A stretch of DNA of 64,000 bases. Source: AAA164-E04 sp014239995. GTDB taxonomy: Bacteria > Verrucomicrobiota > Verrucomicrobiia > Limisphaerales > AAA164-E04. Positions 28,139 through 36,923 of the stretch are shown one piece after another; the first letter of the stretch is position 1; every line of letters starts with the position of its first letter. Under the pieces are notes generated by a model. That model searched no databases and was not told where the DNA came from. It was given only the letters and a program-made list of their open reading frames with translations. Where the stretch lies: assembly GCA_029247315.1 (NCBI GenBank), contig JAQWLM010000161.1, forward strand, positions 62,001-126,000. The letters are read 5' to 3'. A program made the translations under genes and the position numbers.

Positions 28139-29431
28139 CTAAAATGGTGGAAGGTTCATGGGTTTGGTTCCTGTTGGAAGCCTTTGGAAGATCTTCCCAT
28201 ATTCGGTGTAATCATCCAGAAACCCTCCATGTGATAAGAAAAAATGCCCATTCTCCAGGCCCATGAACCGGTCAAGTCGATCCTCCTTGCCCGTGGAGTC
28301 ATGACTGAATTTAGCGGTGGTCAGTTCCTCCCATTTTCCATTTGGGTCGGCGATCCACTGGTTGCCGTAGAGTGCCTTACGTTGAAGGTGACCGTTGCGT
28401 CCCACAAAATTCTCACTGAAGCTGTAAAGACCGCGCAGGTATCCTCCTTCACCTGGGGTATCCCAGCTCGAAATAAGCATCCAAGATAGACTGTCAGGAT
28501 GAAAGTAATATCCCGAAAAGCGTGTGTGGGTTGCATTCACGGGTGTTGCTGTGACCAAAAATTTCTGGGTCGTATTTGTTGCCCATGGATATTTAAGATG
28601 ACTGTGCCCTCCTGTGCCCTCATTCCCAAAACGCCCCGTGAACACCCCATCACCTTTCTTTACCAGTTGAACCCTGTCCTCTCCTCTGACCTTCTCTGGA
28701 TCCAGGGGTTCACCTCCCTTGTCCCAGACGCTGAAAATAATACGGCGCTCCTGGGAACTGTTGACCTGCATTCCGAAATACCCACGGTGCCACCCGCATG
28801 CCATGTAATAGGAATACACAGGATCCTCTGTGGCCGTCATTTCACAATAAAACGCAGCAACTTTCGCGTTTTTCTTCACTGGATATACCAGGTGGACGGA
28901 GGCGGCATTGCGCCTGGGTTTGAGGTTGAAGTGGGCTCCGTTTGCTGCCTTCCCGTCCATTTCCAGACTCAACACATCCACGGCAGGGGCATCATTACCT
29001 GGCATGATGATCTTTCGAAGATTGAATGAATGGTATCCTGCCTGGGGTATTTCCAGGGATCCAAATGGAATTACTTTTTCTTCTCCTTTTCTGGCATTCT
29101 CCGTACTCACTTTCTGAAGATTACCCACTTTGATCTCGAAGGTGGCCTTGCCGTCCTCTTTCCAGCGCATGCGCACACCGACATGGAGTTTTCCAGGATG
29201 CTGTGTTTTACCAAACCAGCTTATTTCGGTTTCTGGATCCATCCAGTTCAAGATGCCCTCCTGAGCTGAAATGCGGGCTCCTCCCTGATCGGGTTGCAGG
29301 TAAGCTGTTTGGGCGGGAACAATCAATGAGGCGGTTTGAGCCGCTGATGCGTGTAGGAGCAGCCAAACGATGCACAGGGTGGGAATTCTAAGTCCAAGTG
29401 CACCCCGGACGTCTTTTGACTTGTGCTTCAT
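28139..29431 (-). CDS. Secreted DUF5077-DUF3472 protein
   Basis: A 430-residue secreted protein. After a signal peptide (about 1-33) residues 40-160 match the DUF5077 type (beta-sandwich; SWFGKTQHPGKLHVGVRMRW), and 190-400 match DUF3472, with YYMACGWHRGYFGMQVNS and FSVWDKGGEP as the most recognisable parts. The family is found in gut Bacteroides and in the PVC group beside glycan-degrading genes, and is thought to act on or bind carbohydrates; catalysis is not established. It heads the catabolic cluster on the minus strand, 93 bp before the dehydrogenase-like gene. Confidence 0.87.
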   Translation of the reverse strand: MKHKSKDVRGALGLRIPTLCIVWLLLHASAAQTASLIVPAQTAYLQPDQGGARISAQEGILNWMDPETEISWFGKTQHPGKLHVGVRMRWKEDGKATFEIKVGNLQKVSTENARKGEEKVIPFGSLEIPQAGYHSFNLRKIIMPGNDAPAVDVLSLEMDGKAANGAHFNLKPRRNAASVHLVYPVKKNAKVAAFYCEMTATEDPVYSYYMACGWHRGYFGMQVNSSQERRIIFSVWDKGGEPLDPEKVRGEDRVQLVKKGDGVFTGRFGNEGTGGHSHLKYPWATNTTQKFLVTATPVNATHTRFSGYYFHPDSLSWMLISSWDTPGEGGYLRGLYSFSENFVGRNGHLQRKALYGNQWIADPNGKWEELTTAKFSHDSTGKEDRLDRFMGLENGHFFLSHGGFLDDYTEYGKIFQRLPTGTKPMNLPPF

Positions 29432-29486
29432 TATTCAAATCATCGCTTAAATCAGTGACCACACAAGCATGTATTTCCAGGTTTTC

Positions 29487-30191
29487 CTATTCAAAACGGT
29501 CTCCCGTCAATCCTTGCTGTCTGGCGTAGTCGACCAGTTCGGAGGTGCTTTGAAAATCTAGGCGGTGCATGATTCGATAACGATAGGTTTCCACGGAGCG
29601 AGGGCTGAGCTTGAGTTTTTCAGCAATTTGTTTGCTGGTCATACCTTCGCCAACGAGGGCTACAATTCTCTGTTCCTTGACACTGAGGAACTTGACAAAG
29701 GATCGTTCCCCTTCCTCCAATTCGGATAGATGCCGGTGCAGCAAGGCAGTGAAGTAGGTTTTTCCTGAGGCTACCTCTACCATGGCCTCTTCGAATATCT
29801 CGAGAGGTTGATCTTTTTCAACATAACCATGAATGCCTATCTCCTGAAGTTGATGCAAGGTGTAAGGATCCTTCAGGTTGGTCAGAACCAGAATGCGAAT
29901 GCCGGGGTGAGCCTTGAGGGCCTCGCGTGAGAGCTCGATACCGTCCATGCCGGGCAGATGCAGATCGGTGACAAGAAGGTGAGGATGCATTTCTTTACAT
30001 AGCTTCAGGCCAGTAATTCCGTCTGGTGCATCTCCTTTCCAGTCAAATTGCGGGTCCAGTTGAATGGTTTTGGAAAGGATGTTACGAAGCAGAGCCTGGT
30101 CCTCGACCAGGACGGTGCTCCATGGAGTCCGATAGTTTTGATCCTGATGGTTCATGACGGTGAATGGATTGTGGACAGCTTCGCTTTCCAC
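29487..30191 (-). CDS. NarL/LuxR-type response regulator
   Basis: A 234-residue two-component regulator. The receiver domain carries the phosphoacceptor D76 in VTDLHLPGMDG, the acidic pair near E30-D31, and K125 in GYVEKDQP. The C-terminal LuxR-type HTH spans about 165-225, with GMTSKQIAEKLKLSPRSVETY. It follows the histidine kinase by 4 bp and is clearly its partner. The start is GTG 30191; ATG 30155 would drop twelve residues. The target genes are not evident, but the divergent EF-hand gene is a candidate. Confidence 0.93.
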   Translation of the reverse strand: MESEAVHNPFTVMNHQDQNYRTPWSTVLVEDQALLRNILSKTIQLDPQFDWKGDAPDGITGLKLCKEMHPHLLVTDLHLPGMDGIELSREALKAHPGIRILVLTNLKDPYTLHQLQEIGIHGYVEKDQPLEIFEEAMVEVASGKTYFTALLHRHLSELEEGERSFVKFLSVKEQRIVALVGEGMTSKQIAEKLKLSPRSVETYRYRIMHRLDFQSTSELVDYARQQGLTGDRFE

Positions 30192-30195
30192 CGGT

Positions 30196-31974
30196 TCATC
30201 TTTCAGATCCTAAATTCTCAGGCAGCCAGCATGTTGGTAGTTCGACCCGAAAAGTGGTGCCTTCGCCCGGGGTGGTTTCTACAGTCAGATCACCCCCCAT
30301 GCGGTGGGCCAGTTTTTTTGACAATACCAGTCCAAATCCAGCGCCTTTCTTGCCAGCCTCCGTTGGGTCGTGAGCTTTTTCCGGCAGTTTGAAGAGTTGA
30401 TCACTCTGTGCCTGGGTCATGCCTTCACCGTTATCCTGAACCTCGATCATGATGTTTTTACCGATCATTTTCTGCCTCATTTTCACCGTGCCTCCGGATG
30501 CCGTGTGACGGATGGCATTTGAAAAAAGGTTTCGAAGGATGACGCGCAACATTTCAACATCATTGACCATTTCGGTGGATGATGCAATCTCGACAACCAG
30601 CGCCACGTTGCGCTCCTTGGCGGTTGATATGAAGAGGGTCTTGATCTGATGTGCCACTCTCTCCATGTCGATGCGCCCCGGAAAATAGGGAAGTTGACCG
30701 GTCTGCAGGCGTGCCCAGTTCAGCAGGTTATCCAGCAACTCGGTCAGGTGTTTGCTGGTCGATTGAATATCTCCTGCAAATTTACGGATTTCACTGTGGG
30801 TAAAGGATTCGGGTTGCTTCATCAACAAGCCGCTCAGATTGCTGACCCCGGAAAGGGGGGCACGCAGGTCGTGCGAAATAATGGCCAGTAGTCTGTCCTT
30901 GCGCTGGTTGGCCTCGTCCAATTGTTGATTTCGGTCCTTCAAGTGTAATTCCGCTTTCTTTCGACGCCGCATTTCGGTGACCACGATGAGGGTAAACAAG
31001 ATGATAAGAAACCCCACTCCTGTGGCATTACGGTGAATCGAGCGAAGGGTGCTCTCCAGTTTTTGCGTGAAATCACGTGATACAAGCAACTCTATACGGA
31101 CGGCATCAGATCCCGGAGTTTCCCTGATGGAGGCATACGCCACGGCCCCTTCCATACCATTGTCCATGGAGACAGGATCAGGCGACAATCTGATGGGATG
31201 CCTCATGATTGCCAAGGTTGCTGGGGCTTCGGGCGGCAGCGGCCTGGAGGGGCGCATGCCGGGGCGTGGCGGTTCGCGCCGTCGTGTGAAATTACGTTGA
31301 ATATCCGGTTTGGCGATCTCGGAAAGGTTCCACGTTTCAAGTGGGGGAGGGCGTTTGCCTGGAATGGTTTCAGGAATGACACGGTATGCCGAGTTTGCTG
31401 TAGCAGCAATGCGGGTGAATTCCGATGGCATCCTGCGTCCGACAAGGCACATGTTACCTCCCCGTCCAACGGGGTCTCTGAACAAGTAAAGTACGTAAAC
31501 CTGTTTGCCCATGCTCACCATGTGGAACGATAATGGACTGCGGCGCCTTCTCGTATCAGCCTTGTCAACCATATCAAACATGGGAGTCTCGGGCTTGATA
31601 GCGTGTCGCCCCTCATCGGTGAAGGTATATCCCTCCAGAAACCTCGATTCCGCGTCATAGATAACAGCCAAGTCAAACATGAACAGTATAGCAAACTCCT
31701 CAGAAAGAATATTTTCTGAAGATCGCCCGCGCATCAGGGATGGTATGGCCCTGATGAGCTGTGATTCCTCCTCCCAGAGTCCCCTGAGTGCCTCTGCGGT
31801 TTGAGCTTGCAGAAAGGTGCTGCTGTATTCTCGAAACTGAGAAGTCATTTTTCTCGATACCCATCCATTGGTAAGGAGGAGCAACAGCGCGATCCCAAAC
31901 CCAAGCGTTGGAACCCACCATTGACGATGTTGATCCTTTTTCGGGGACGCTTCAGGTCTATTTAATCGTTTCAT
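30196..31974 (-). CDS. Membrane sensor histidine kinase
   Basis: A 592-residue kinase. TM1 at about 20-39, a large periplasmic sensor domain (about 40-310) with no recognised subfamily, TM2 at about 316-334, a coiled region, then the HisKA dimerisation domain with H368 in IISHDLRAP and a HATPase domain with N-box LRNLFSNAIRH, G1 VQDNGEGM and G2 KKGAGFGL. It should autophosphorylate H368 and pass phosphate to D76 of the regulator. Start ATG 31974; a frame extension of 15 codons has no signal. Divergent from the EF-hand gene. Confidence 0.93.
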   Translation of the reverse strand: MKRLNRPEASPKKDQHRQWWVPTLGFGIALLLLLTNGWVSRKMTSQFREYSSTFLQAQTAEALRGLWEEESQLIRAIPSLMRGRSSENILSEEFAILFMFDLAVIYDAESRFLEGYTFTDEGRHAIKPETPMFDMVDKADTRRRRSPLSFHMVSMGKQVYVLYLFRDPVGRGGNMCLVGRRMPSEFTRIAATANSAYRVIPETIPGKRPPPLETWNLSEIAKPDIQRNFTRRREPPRPGMRPSRPLPPEAPATLAIMRHPIRLSPDPVSMDNGMEGAVAYASIRETPGSDAVRIELLVSRDFTQKLESTLRSIHRNATGVGFLIILFTLIVVTEMRRRKKAELHLKDRNQQLDEANQRKDRLLAIISHDLRAPLSGVSNLSGLLMKQPESFTHSEIRKFAGDIQSTSKHLTELLDNLLNWARLQTGQLPYFPGRIDMERVAHQIKTLFISTAKERNVALVVEIASSTEMVNDVEMLRVILRNLFSNAIRHTASGGTVKMRQKMIGKNIMIEVQDNGEGMTQAQSDQLFKLPEKAHDPTEAGKKGAGFGLVLSKKLAHRMGGDLTVETTPGEGTTFRVELPTCWLPENLGSER

Positions 31975-32096
31975 GATGTGCTGTTTCGTACATGAGAAAA
32001 GTCTGCAACGCATTCCCATGGGATGGTATCACTTCATGGGCGAAGTGCACACCTCGATGGGCCTTACTTTATCCGCCATGAATGTTTCCCTCAATC

Positions 32097-32135
32097 CCAA
32101 TTGAGTTGTCGTAAAAGATACGACAACTCAATTGG
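32097..32135. repeat. Perfect 17-bp inverted repeat, 5-nt loop
   Basis: CCAATTGAGTTGTCGTA (32097-32113) and its exact complement TACGACAACTCAATTGG (32119-32135) around the loop AAAGA. The stem is AT-rich at the base, and no T-run follows on either strand. It lies in the 314-bp spacer between the divergent kinase and EF-hand genes, where neither gene needs a terminator. Confidence 0.9.
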
Positions 32136-32288
32136 AAGCTAGGTGCCAACACTGCTTCTTTTTCCATTGTAACAAGGACGAGAATGTCCGACTGGCTCAA
32201 AGCCATGAACGAAGCACCGCGGATCGGACGGGCGTTCGAATCAAAAACGCGGTGGATCAAATCAAAATAACAAACAAAGGCTAACATC

Positions 32289-33203
32289 ATGAATAACAAA
32301 TGGAATAAGAGCATTGCCCTGGTCGCCTTGGCGTGCATCGGAAATATACAGGGCTTGAATGCGCAGGAAGAGGGAACCCAAAGGCCAGAAGGCACAGATC
32401 GCAAACCCCATGGAAAGGAATGTGGAATACCTTTAGGTGAGATGGATTCCAATGAGGATGGCGTCCTTACCGAGGAGGAATTCCTTCAAGGAACCGCCAG
32501 CATGGCAACCGAGCGGACAAACGGGTTGTTCGCCCAATACGACTCCGATGAAGATGGAGTCATTACCGGTGACGAGATTGCTGGGGTGGAAGCCATTTCA
32601 GTTGAAGAACGGCTCATGGGTATCCTGGCTCGCTGGGATTCGGATGAGGATGGCGGAATTTCTGAGGAGGAACTCACGCCAGCAGGCAGGCAAGGGCGAG
32701 GTCATCGGCGGGTCCTGGGCCGCTTCGATACCAACGAAGACGGATCCATTACCTCTGATGAACTGCTCGAGGCAGGGATTACCATGTTGGATGCTCGCAT
32801 TCAGGGGGTCTTGGAGCATAAGGATGCCGATGAAGATGGTCAGATAAACGCGGATGAATTGGCCGCACTACAGCAACAAAAAGCAGGTGAAAAATGGACT
32901 GCATTACTGGAAAAAAGCGATGTCAACGAGGATGGACAGCTTGACTCCGAGGAGTGGGCGAACACGAAGCCCGAGGGGCGACGAGGGCAGGGAAGAGGCC
33001 GTGGTGGTCGAGGAAACCAGCCAGGCGTGGATGCGGATGAAGAAGCCGGTGCTGAAGTCCAGGGGCGACGAGGGCAGGGCAGGGGTCGAGGTGGTCGAGG
33101 TGGTCGAGGAAACCAGCCAGGCGTGGGTGCGGATGAAGAAGCCGGTGCTGAAGTTCAGGGTAATTTGCAGCAACGTGGTGCTCGCGGCACCCGCCGTCGA
33201 TGA
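32289..33203 (+). CDS. Secreted six-EF-hand calcium-binding protein with RG-rich tail
   Basis: A 304-residue secreted protein (signal peptide about 1-25, ending GLNAQ). It has six calcium-loop motifs of the form D-x-(N/D)-E-D-G-x-(I/L)-x-x-(D/E)-E, starting at D53, D85, D117, D147, D179 and D211, spaced 30-32 residues. All keep Asp at loop positions 1 and 5, Gly at 6 and Glu at 12. The C-terminus is a duplicated, low-complexity RGQGRGRGGRG / DADEEAGAEVQG block and ends in basic residues. It probably binds Ca2+ outside the cytoplasm. A strong terminator follows. Divergent from the two-component system, which may control it. Confidence 0.88.
   Translation: MNNKWNKSIALVALACIGNIQGLNAQEEGTQRPEGTDRKPHGKECGIPLGEMDSNEDGVLTEEEFLQGTASMATERTNGLFAQYDSDEDGVITGDEIAGVEAISVEERLMGILARWDSDEDGGISEEELTPAGRQGRGHRRVLGRFDTNEDGSITSDELLEAGITMLDARIQGVLEHKDADEDGQINADELAALQQQKAGEKWTALLEKSDVNEDGQLDSEEWANTKPEGRRGQGRGRGGRGNQPGVDADEEAGAEVQGRRGQGRGRGGRGGRGNQPGVGADEEAGAEVQGNLQQRGARGTRRR
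32974..33156 (+). repeat. Coding tandem repeat (87 and 96 bp)
   Basis: Two copies of a segment that begins AGGGGCGACGAGGGCAGGG, at 32974-33060 and 33061-33156. The second has an extra 9-bp GGTCGAGGT unit, adding GRG. It encodes the RG-rich and acidic tail of the EF-hand protein. A recent in-frame duplication with further slippage. Confidence 0.9.
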
Positions 33204-33236
33204 TACTTCTGCGTATGGAGGTTTTCTCTTTGAATG

Positions 33237-33275
33237 GACACCCGATGGTCACCATCGGGTGTCTTAACTTTTCTC
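33237..33275 (+). terminator. Rho-independent terminator of the EF-hand gene
   Basis: GACACCCGATGG (33237-33248), loop TCA, and CCATCGGGTGTC (33252-33263): a perfect 12-bp GC-rich stem, followed by TTAACTTTTCTC. It lies 33 bp after the stop. Confidence 0.88.
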
Positions 33276-33319
33276 AGGGGGTTAATTCCATTGGCGGCTG
33301 GTTCGATTTGTGATACTGC

Positions 33320-35734
33320 ATGTCTCCCTCTAGTATGAACAGCATGATCCAGCACTGGCTGCCCGCCGTTGTGTGCCTTCTTTTGGGGGCCGGGTGTCAA
33401 ACCGATTCCCGATCCCAGACTCTCAGTCGAGATCTTTCCCTTACAACGTCCTCGACCCAAGTGCCCGGTGAGGCATCCGGTCATGGTCAGCGCAAGAAAA
33501 AAGATAGTGCAGTCATATCTGAGGGTAAGGCCTTTTTGTCCGGCCAACTGAAGCGCTTGGACCATGCGGTGGAACGGGCGATGCGAGAGGGCAAGTTGCC
33601 TGGGGGAGTGATTTGGCTGCAGCACAAGGACACGGTCTACCATCGGTCTTATGGCAACAGGAGTCTTGTTCCACACAAGGAAAGCATGACAGATAACACC
33701 CTCTTCGATGCGGCTTCCCTGACCAAGGTCATTGCCACCACTCCGTCGATCATGCAGCTTGTTGATTCGGGGAAGCTGGAGGTGGATGCGCCGGTCGTGA
33801 AGTATCTGGAGGCATTCACTGGTGAAAACAAGGAAAGGGTCACCATACGGCATTTGTTGACACATACCTCCGGATTGCGGCCAAGCTTGTCCCTCAAAGA
33901 ACCGTGGTCCGGAGTCAAGGAGGCTGTTCGGCGTGCCTGTGCTGAATCCCTGGTCACGGATCCTGGAATCAAATTTCGCTACAGCGACATTAATTTTATC
34001 CTGCTTGGGGAAATCGTTAGACGGGTCAGTGGAGTTCCCTTGCATACCTATGCACGTGAGAACATTTTTCTTCCACTGGGGATGAGACATACCTGTTTTT
34101 TACCTCCCTCGGATTGGTTGCCTGAGATTGCGCCCACCACTCGAATGAATGATGCCTTCATCCGGGGAGTGGTCCACGACCCGACCTCACGACGCATGGG
34201 AGGCGTCGCGGGACATGCTGGCCTTTTCACCTGTGCAAGGGACCTTGCGATCTTTGCCCGCATGATGATTGGAAAAGGGGAAGTGGACGGTGTGAGGATA
34301 TTGCAGTCTGAGACCGTTGAATGGATGACATCCGTTCAAACTCCTGAGACCCTGGACGCAAAGCGTGGTTTGGGATGGGACATTGACTCACCTTACTCCA
34401 GTCCGCGGGGCCGCCATTTTCCCATTGGTTCCTACGGTCACACCGGATGGACCGGAACGTCCCTGTGGATCGTTCCTCAGACTGATACTTTTCTGATATT
34501 CCTCTCCAACCGAAATCACCCAACGGAGGAGGGCTCTGTGGTGGCCTTGCGCCGAACGATTGCCACGATCGCTGCGGAGTCCATTAAGGGCTACCTGAAT
34601 GACTCATCGGAGTCTGTCCTGAACGGGATTGATGTTCTCCAATTGGAGGCTTTCAGACGTCTCAAGGCATTGAAGATTGGATTGATTACCAACCATACCG
34701 GTCACGATCGTACACGCCGCTCGACCATTGACCTGTTGCACACTGAGGAAAAGATTGAACTCGTCAGTCTTTTCAGTCCGGAGCACGGTATCCGTGGTCA
34801 ACTCGACAGCAAGGTCGAGGATGGCGTGGACATCAAGACTGGGTTGCCCATTCACAGCCTCTATGGGCAACACAGGAAACCACAGCCTGAGCAACTCAAT
34901 GGACTTGATGCACTGGTATTTGATATTCAGGATATCGGCTGTCGGTTTTACACCTACATCTCCACCATGGGACTTGCCATGGAGGCGGCGGCAGAGGCAG
35001 GACTGGAATTTCATGTTCTGGATCGTCTTAATCCCATTAACGGGATGGATGTGGAGGGTCCGGTGCTTGACGGGGAAACGGATTTTGTGGGCTTTCATCC
35101 CATTCCCATTCGCCACGGAATGACGGTGGGTGAATTAGCCCTGATGTTCAGGGATGAGAAAAAACTCGCGCTTGATCTCCACATCGTCCCACTCAGGCAT
35201 TGGTCCAGGGAGCAATCACTTGATGCAAGCGCTCAGCCCTGGACAAGCCCATCCCCCAACATGCGTAATCTCAAGGAGGCATGGCTCTATCCGGGTATTG
35301 GTATCTTGGAAACAACACCGTTATCAGTGGGCAGGGGGACGGATACTCCATTTGAAGTCATTGGTGCGCCATTTATTGATGACCTTGAATTTGCGGGTGC
35401 ATTGAATGCCTTGAAAATGCCAGGTATTGCATTCACTCCCGTTCAATTCACGCCCAAGGCCAGCGTTTTCAAGAATGAGCTTTGTCAGGGGGTTTATATT
35501 TCCATTTTGAATCGATCCCGGGTGCGGCCGGTCGCGCTTGGTATTCAGATGGCTCTGACGCTTCATCAACTCTATCCTGAGGCTTGGGATACGCAAGGCC
35601 TCAACCGATTGCTGCGCCACGAGGTAAGTAGGCGCATGATTGAGTCGGATGCGGCCTTCGAGAGAGTCCGTGCCACCTGGCAGGAGGCGTTTGTATTATT
35701 CAAGCAACGCCGGGCCGCTTTTCTCCTCTACTGA
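33320..35734 (+). CDS. Lipoprotein: serine hydrolase (beta-lactamase family) fused to NamZ (DUF1343)
   Basis: An 804-residue lipoprotein (LLGAGC lipobox, C26). Residues about 70-430 are a class C beta-lactamase/esterase-type serine hydrolase with SLTK (S133-K136), a YSD motif in FRYSDINF, and an HTG box in YGHTGWTGTS. Residues about 445-800 are DUF1343, the exo-beta-N-acetylmuramidase NamZ fold, with FSPEHGIRGQ, DALVFDIQDIGCRFYTYIS and LDRLNPINGMDVEGP. In Bacillus the separate proteins AmiE and NamZ act in turn on peptidoglycan; this fusion would put an amidase/hydrolase and muramidase in one periplasmic lipoprotein for wall recycling. The function of the serine-hydrolase part is inferred. 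The ROK kinase follows after 24 bp. Confidence 0.9.
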   Translation: MSPSSMNSMIQHWLPAVVCLLLGAGCQTDSRSQTLSRDLSLTTSSTQVPGEASGHGQRKKKDSAVISEGKAFLSGQLKRLDHAVERAMREGKLPGGVIWLQHKDTVYHRSYGNRSLVPHKESMTDNTLFDAASLTKVIATTPSIMQLVDSGKLEVDAPVVKYLEAFTGENKERVTIRHLLTHTSGLRPSLSLKEPWSGVKEAVRRACAESLVTDPGIKFRYSDINFILLGEIVRRVSGVPLHTYARENIFLPLGMRHTCFLPPSDWLPEIAPTTRMNDAFIRGVVHDPTSRRMGGVAGHAGLFTCARDLAIFARMMIGKGEVDGVRILQSETVEWMTSVQTPETLDAKRGLGWDIDSPYSSPRGRHFPIGSYGHTGWTGTSLWIVPQTDTFLIFLSNRNHPTEEGSVVALRRTIATIAAESIKGYLNDSSESVLNGIDVLQLEAFRRLKALKIGLITNHTGHDRTRRSTIDLLHTEEKIELVSLFSPEHGIRGQLDSKVEDGVDIKTGLPIHSLYGQHRKPQPEQLNGLDALVFDIQDIGCRFYTYISTMGLAMEAAAEAGLEFHVLDRLNPINGMDVEGPVLDGETDFVGFHPIPIRHGMTVGELALMFRDEKKLALDLHIVPLRHWSREQSLDASAQPWTSPSPNMRNLKEAWLYPGIGILETTPLSVGRGTDTPFEVIGAPFIDDLEFAGALNALKMPGIAFTPVQFTPKASVFKNELCQGVYISILNRSRVRPVALGIQMALTLHQLYPEAWDTQGLNRLLRHEVSRRMIESDAAFERVRATWQEAFVLFKQRRAAFLLY

Positions 35735-35758
35735 GGCTAGCGACCTTGGAATGCATGT

Positions 35759-36670
35759 ATGAACACCATGAGGAGCCATGCCGTTGGGATTGACATCGGG
35801 GGAACCAAGATTGCGTTGGGACTGGTTCGCTCGGATGGGAGCCTGGTTTCCTCAGTGAACTTTCCTACCGATTCCAGAAGGGGGATTACGGATGCAGCGT
35901 GTCGGGTGCGATCAGCCACCATGGACATGCTTGATTCAGTGGGTGTTCCTTTACGAGATGTCCGTGGTATGGGGATTGGCTGTCCGGGCCCTCTGGATCT
36001 GAAAAAGGGCTTGGTGGAGAATCCTTACACCCTCCCTGGCTGGGAGGGGCACTCCTTGGTCATGACCATGGAGGAAACTCTGCAGTTGCCGGTCAAGTTG
36101 GAGAACGACGCCGATGCCGCGCTTCTGGGTGAATGCTGGATGGGGTCTGGGATAGGCATGAATCCCGTTGTCATGCTTACTTTTGGAACGGGGGTAGGCG
36201 GATCCGTCAAGTATGGGGACCACATTTACAGGGGTGTTCATGGTGAGCATCCGGAGATTGGCCTGATGCCGGTCATGCATGACATGCCTGCTGACTACTC
36301 AGGTGTTGACGGTTCTCTGGAATCCTTGGCTTCCGGGGTGGGGATTGCCGCACAGGGGCAACCCTACAATTTTGAGGACAGTAAGTCGGTTTTTGAGGCT
36401 GCAGATCGGGGTGATTCCCAGGCCTGCAGGATCGTTGAACGTGCCTATCGTGCCGCGGGAATCGCGGGTTGGACGCTGGCACATACATTTGTGCCGCAAT
36501 GCATCATTCTTGGTGGAGGCTTGATGGAGTATCACTTTGAAAGCTTTGCGACAAGTATTGCAGCTCATCTTCATCGTGCTGCGTTGGTTCCCAAGAATAC
36601 GATTCAAGTGGTTAAAGCGAGGCTTGGGAATCAAGCCGGAATCATTGGTGCGGCGAGCCTCTGGTTTTGA
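35759..36670 (+). CDS. ROK-family sugar kinase or kinase-like protein lacking the zinc motif
   Basis: A 303-residue ROK protein with the phosphate-binding GIDIGGTKIALG (about 10-21), the catalytic-Asp region LENDADAALLGE (about 114-125), GTGVGGSVKYG, and the C-terminal adenosine motif ILGGGL. The ROK zinc site is missing: instead of the GHxxV and CxCGxxGCxE elements it has EHPEIGLMPVMH and SGVDGSLES. It probably phosphorylates a hexose or amino sugar in the cytoplasm. Its position 24 bp after the muramidase fusion suggests GlcNAc or MurNAc salvage, which is inference. No helix-turn-helix is attached, so it is not a ROK repressor. Confidence 0.88.
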   Translation: MNTMRSHAVGIDIGGTKIALGLVRSDGSLVSSVNFPTDSRRGITDAACRVRSATMDMLDSVGVPLRDVRGMGIGCPGPLDLKKGLVENPYTLPGWEGHSLVMTMEETLQLPVKLENDADAALLGECWMGSGIGMNPVVMLTFGTGVGGSVKYGDHIYRGVHGEHPEIGLMPVMHDMPADYSGVDGSLESLASGVGIAAQGQPYNFEDSKSVFEAADRGDSQACRIVERAYRAAGIAGWTLAHTFVPQCIILGGGLMEYHFESFATSIAAHLHRAALVPKNTIQVVKARLGNQAGIIGAASLWF

Positions 36671-36923
36671 TGCATGCCTCGCATCAGGTTTTTCCGTGAG
36701 GATGATTGTTTCTCTGCTTTGGTGTCAGGCATGTACGATCGTTGTTTCGATCCAGGCATGGTGGTGTGACCGGTGCCATACGACCTGCTTAGATGGTTCA
36801 TTTCACACGGGGATATTGTTTTCCGAGAGGACGACTGAGATCTTCTGTGCCAATGGCTACCGCATGCGGCGACACTCCAAGCGTTCATTGACTTGACGGG
36901 GAGGATCGTGTCAGAATCACCGC

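Noticed and set aside
32069..33267. Frames opposite or shifted within the EF-hand gene
   Set aside because: They arise from the repetitive DxxEDG and RG coding; only the 32289-33203 frame has a signal peptide and calcium loops.
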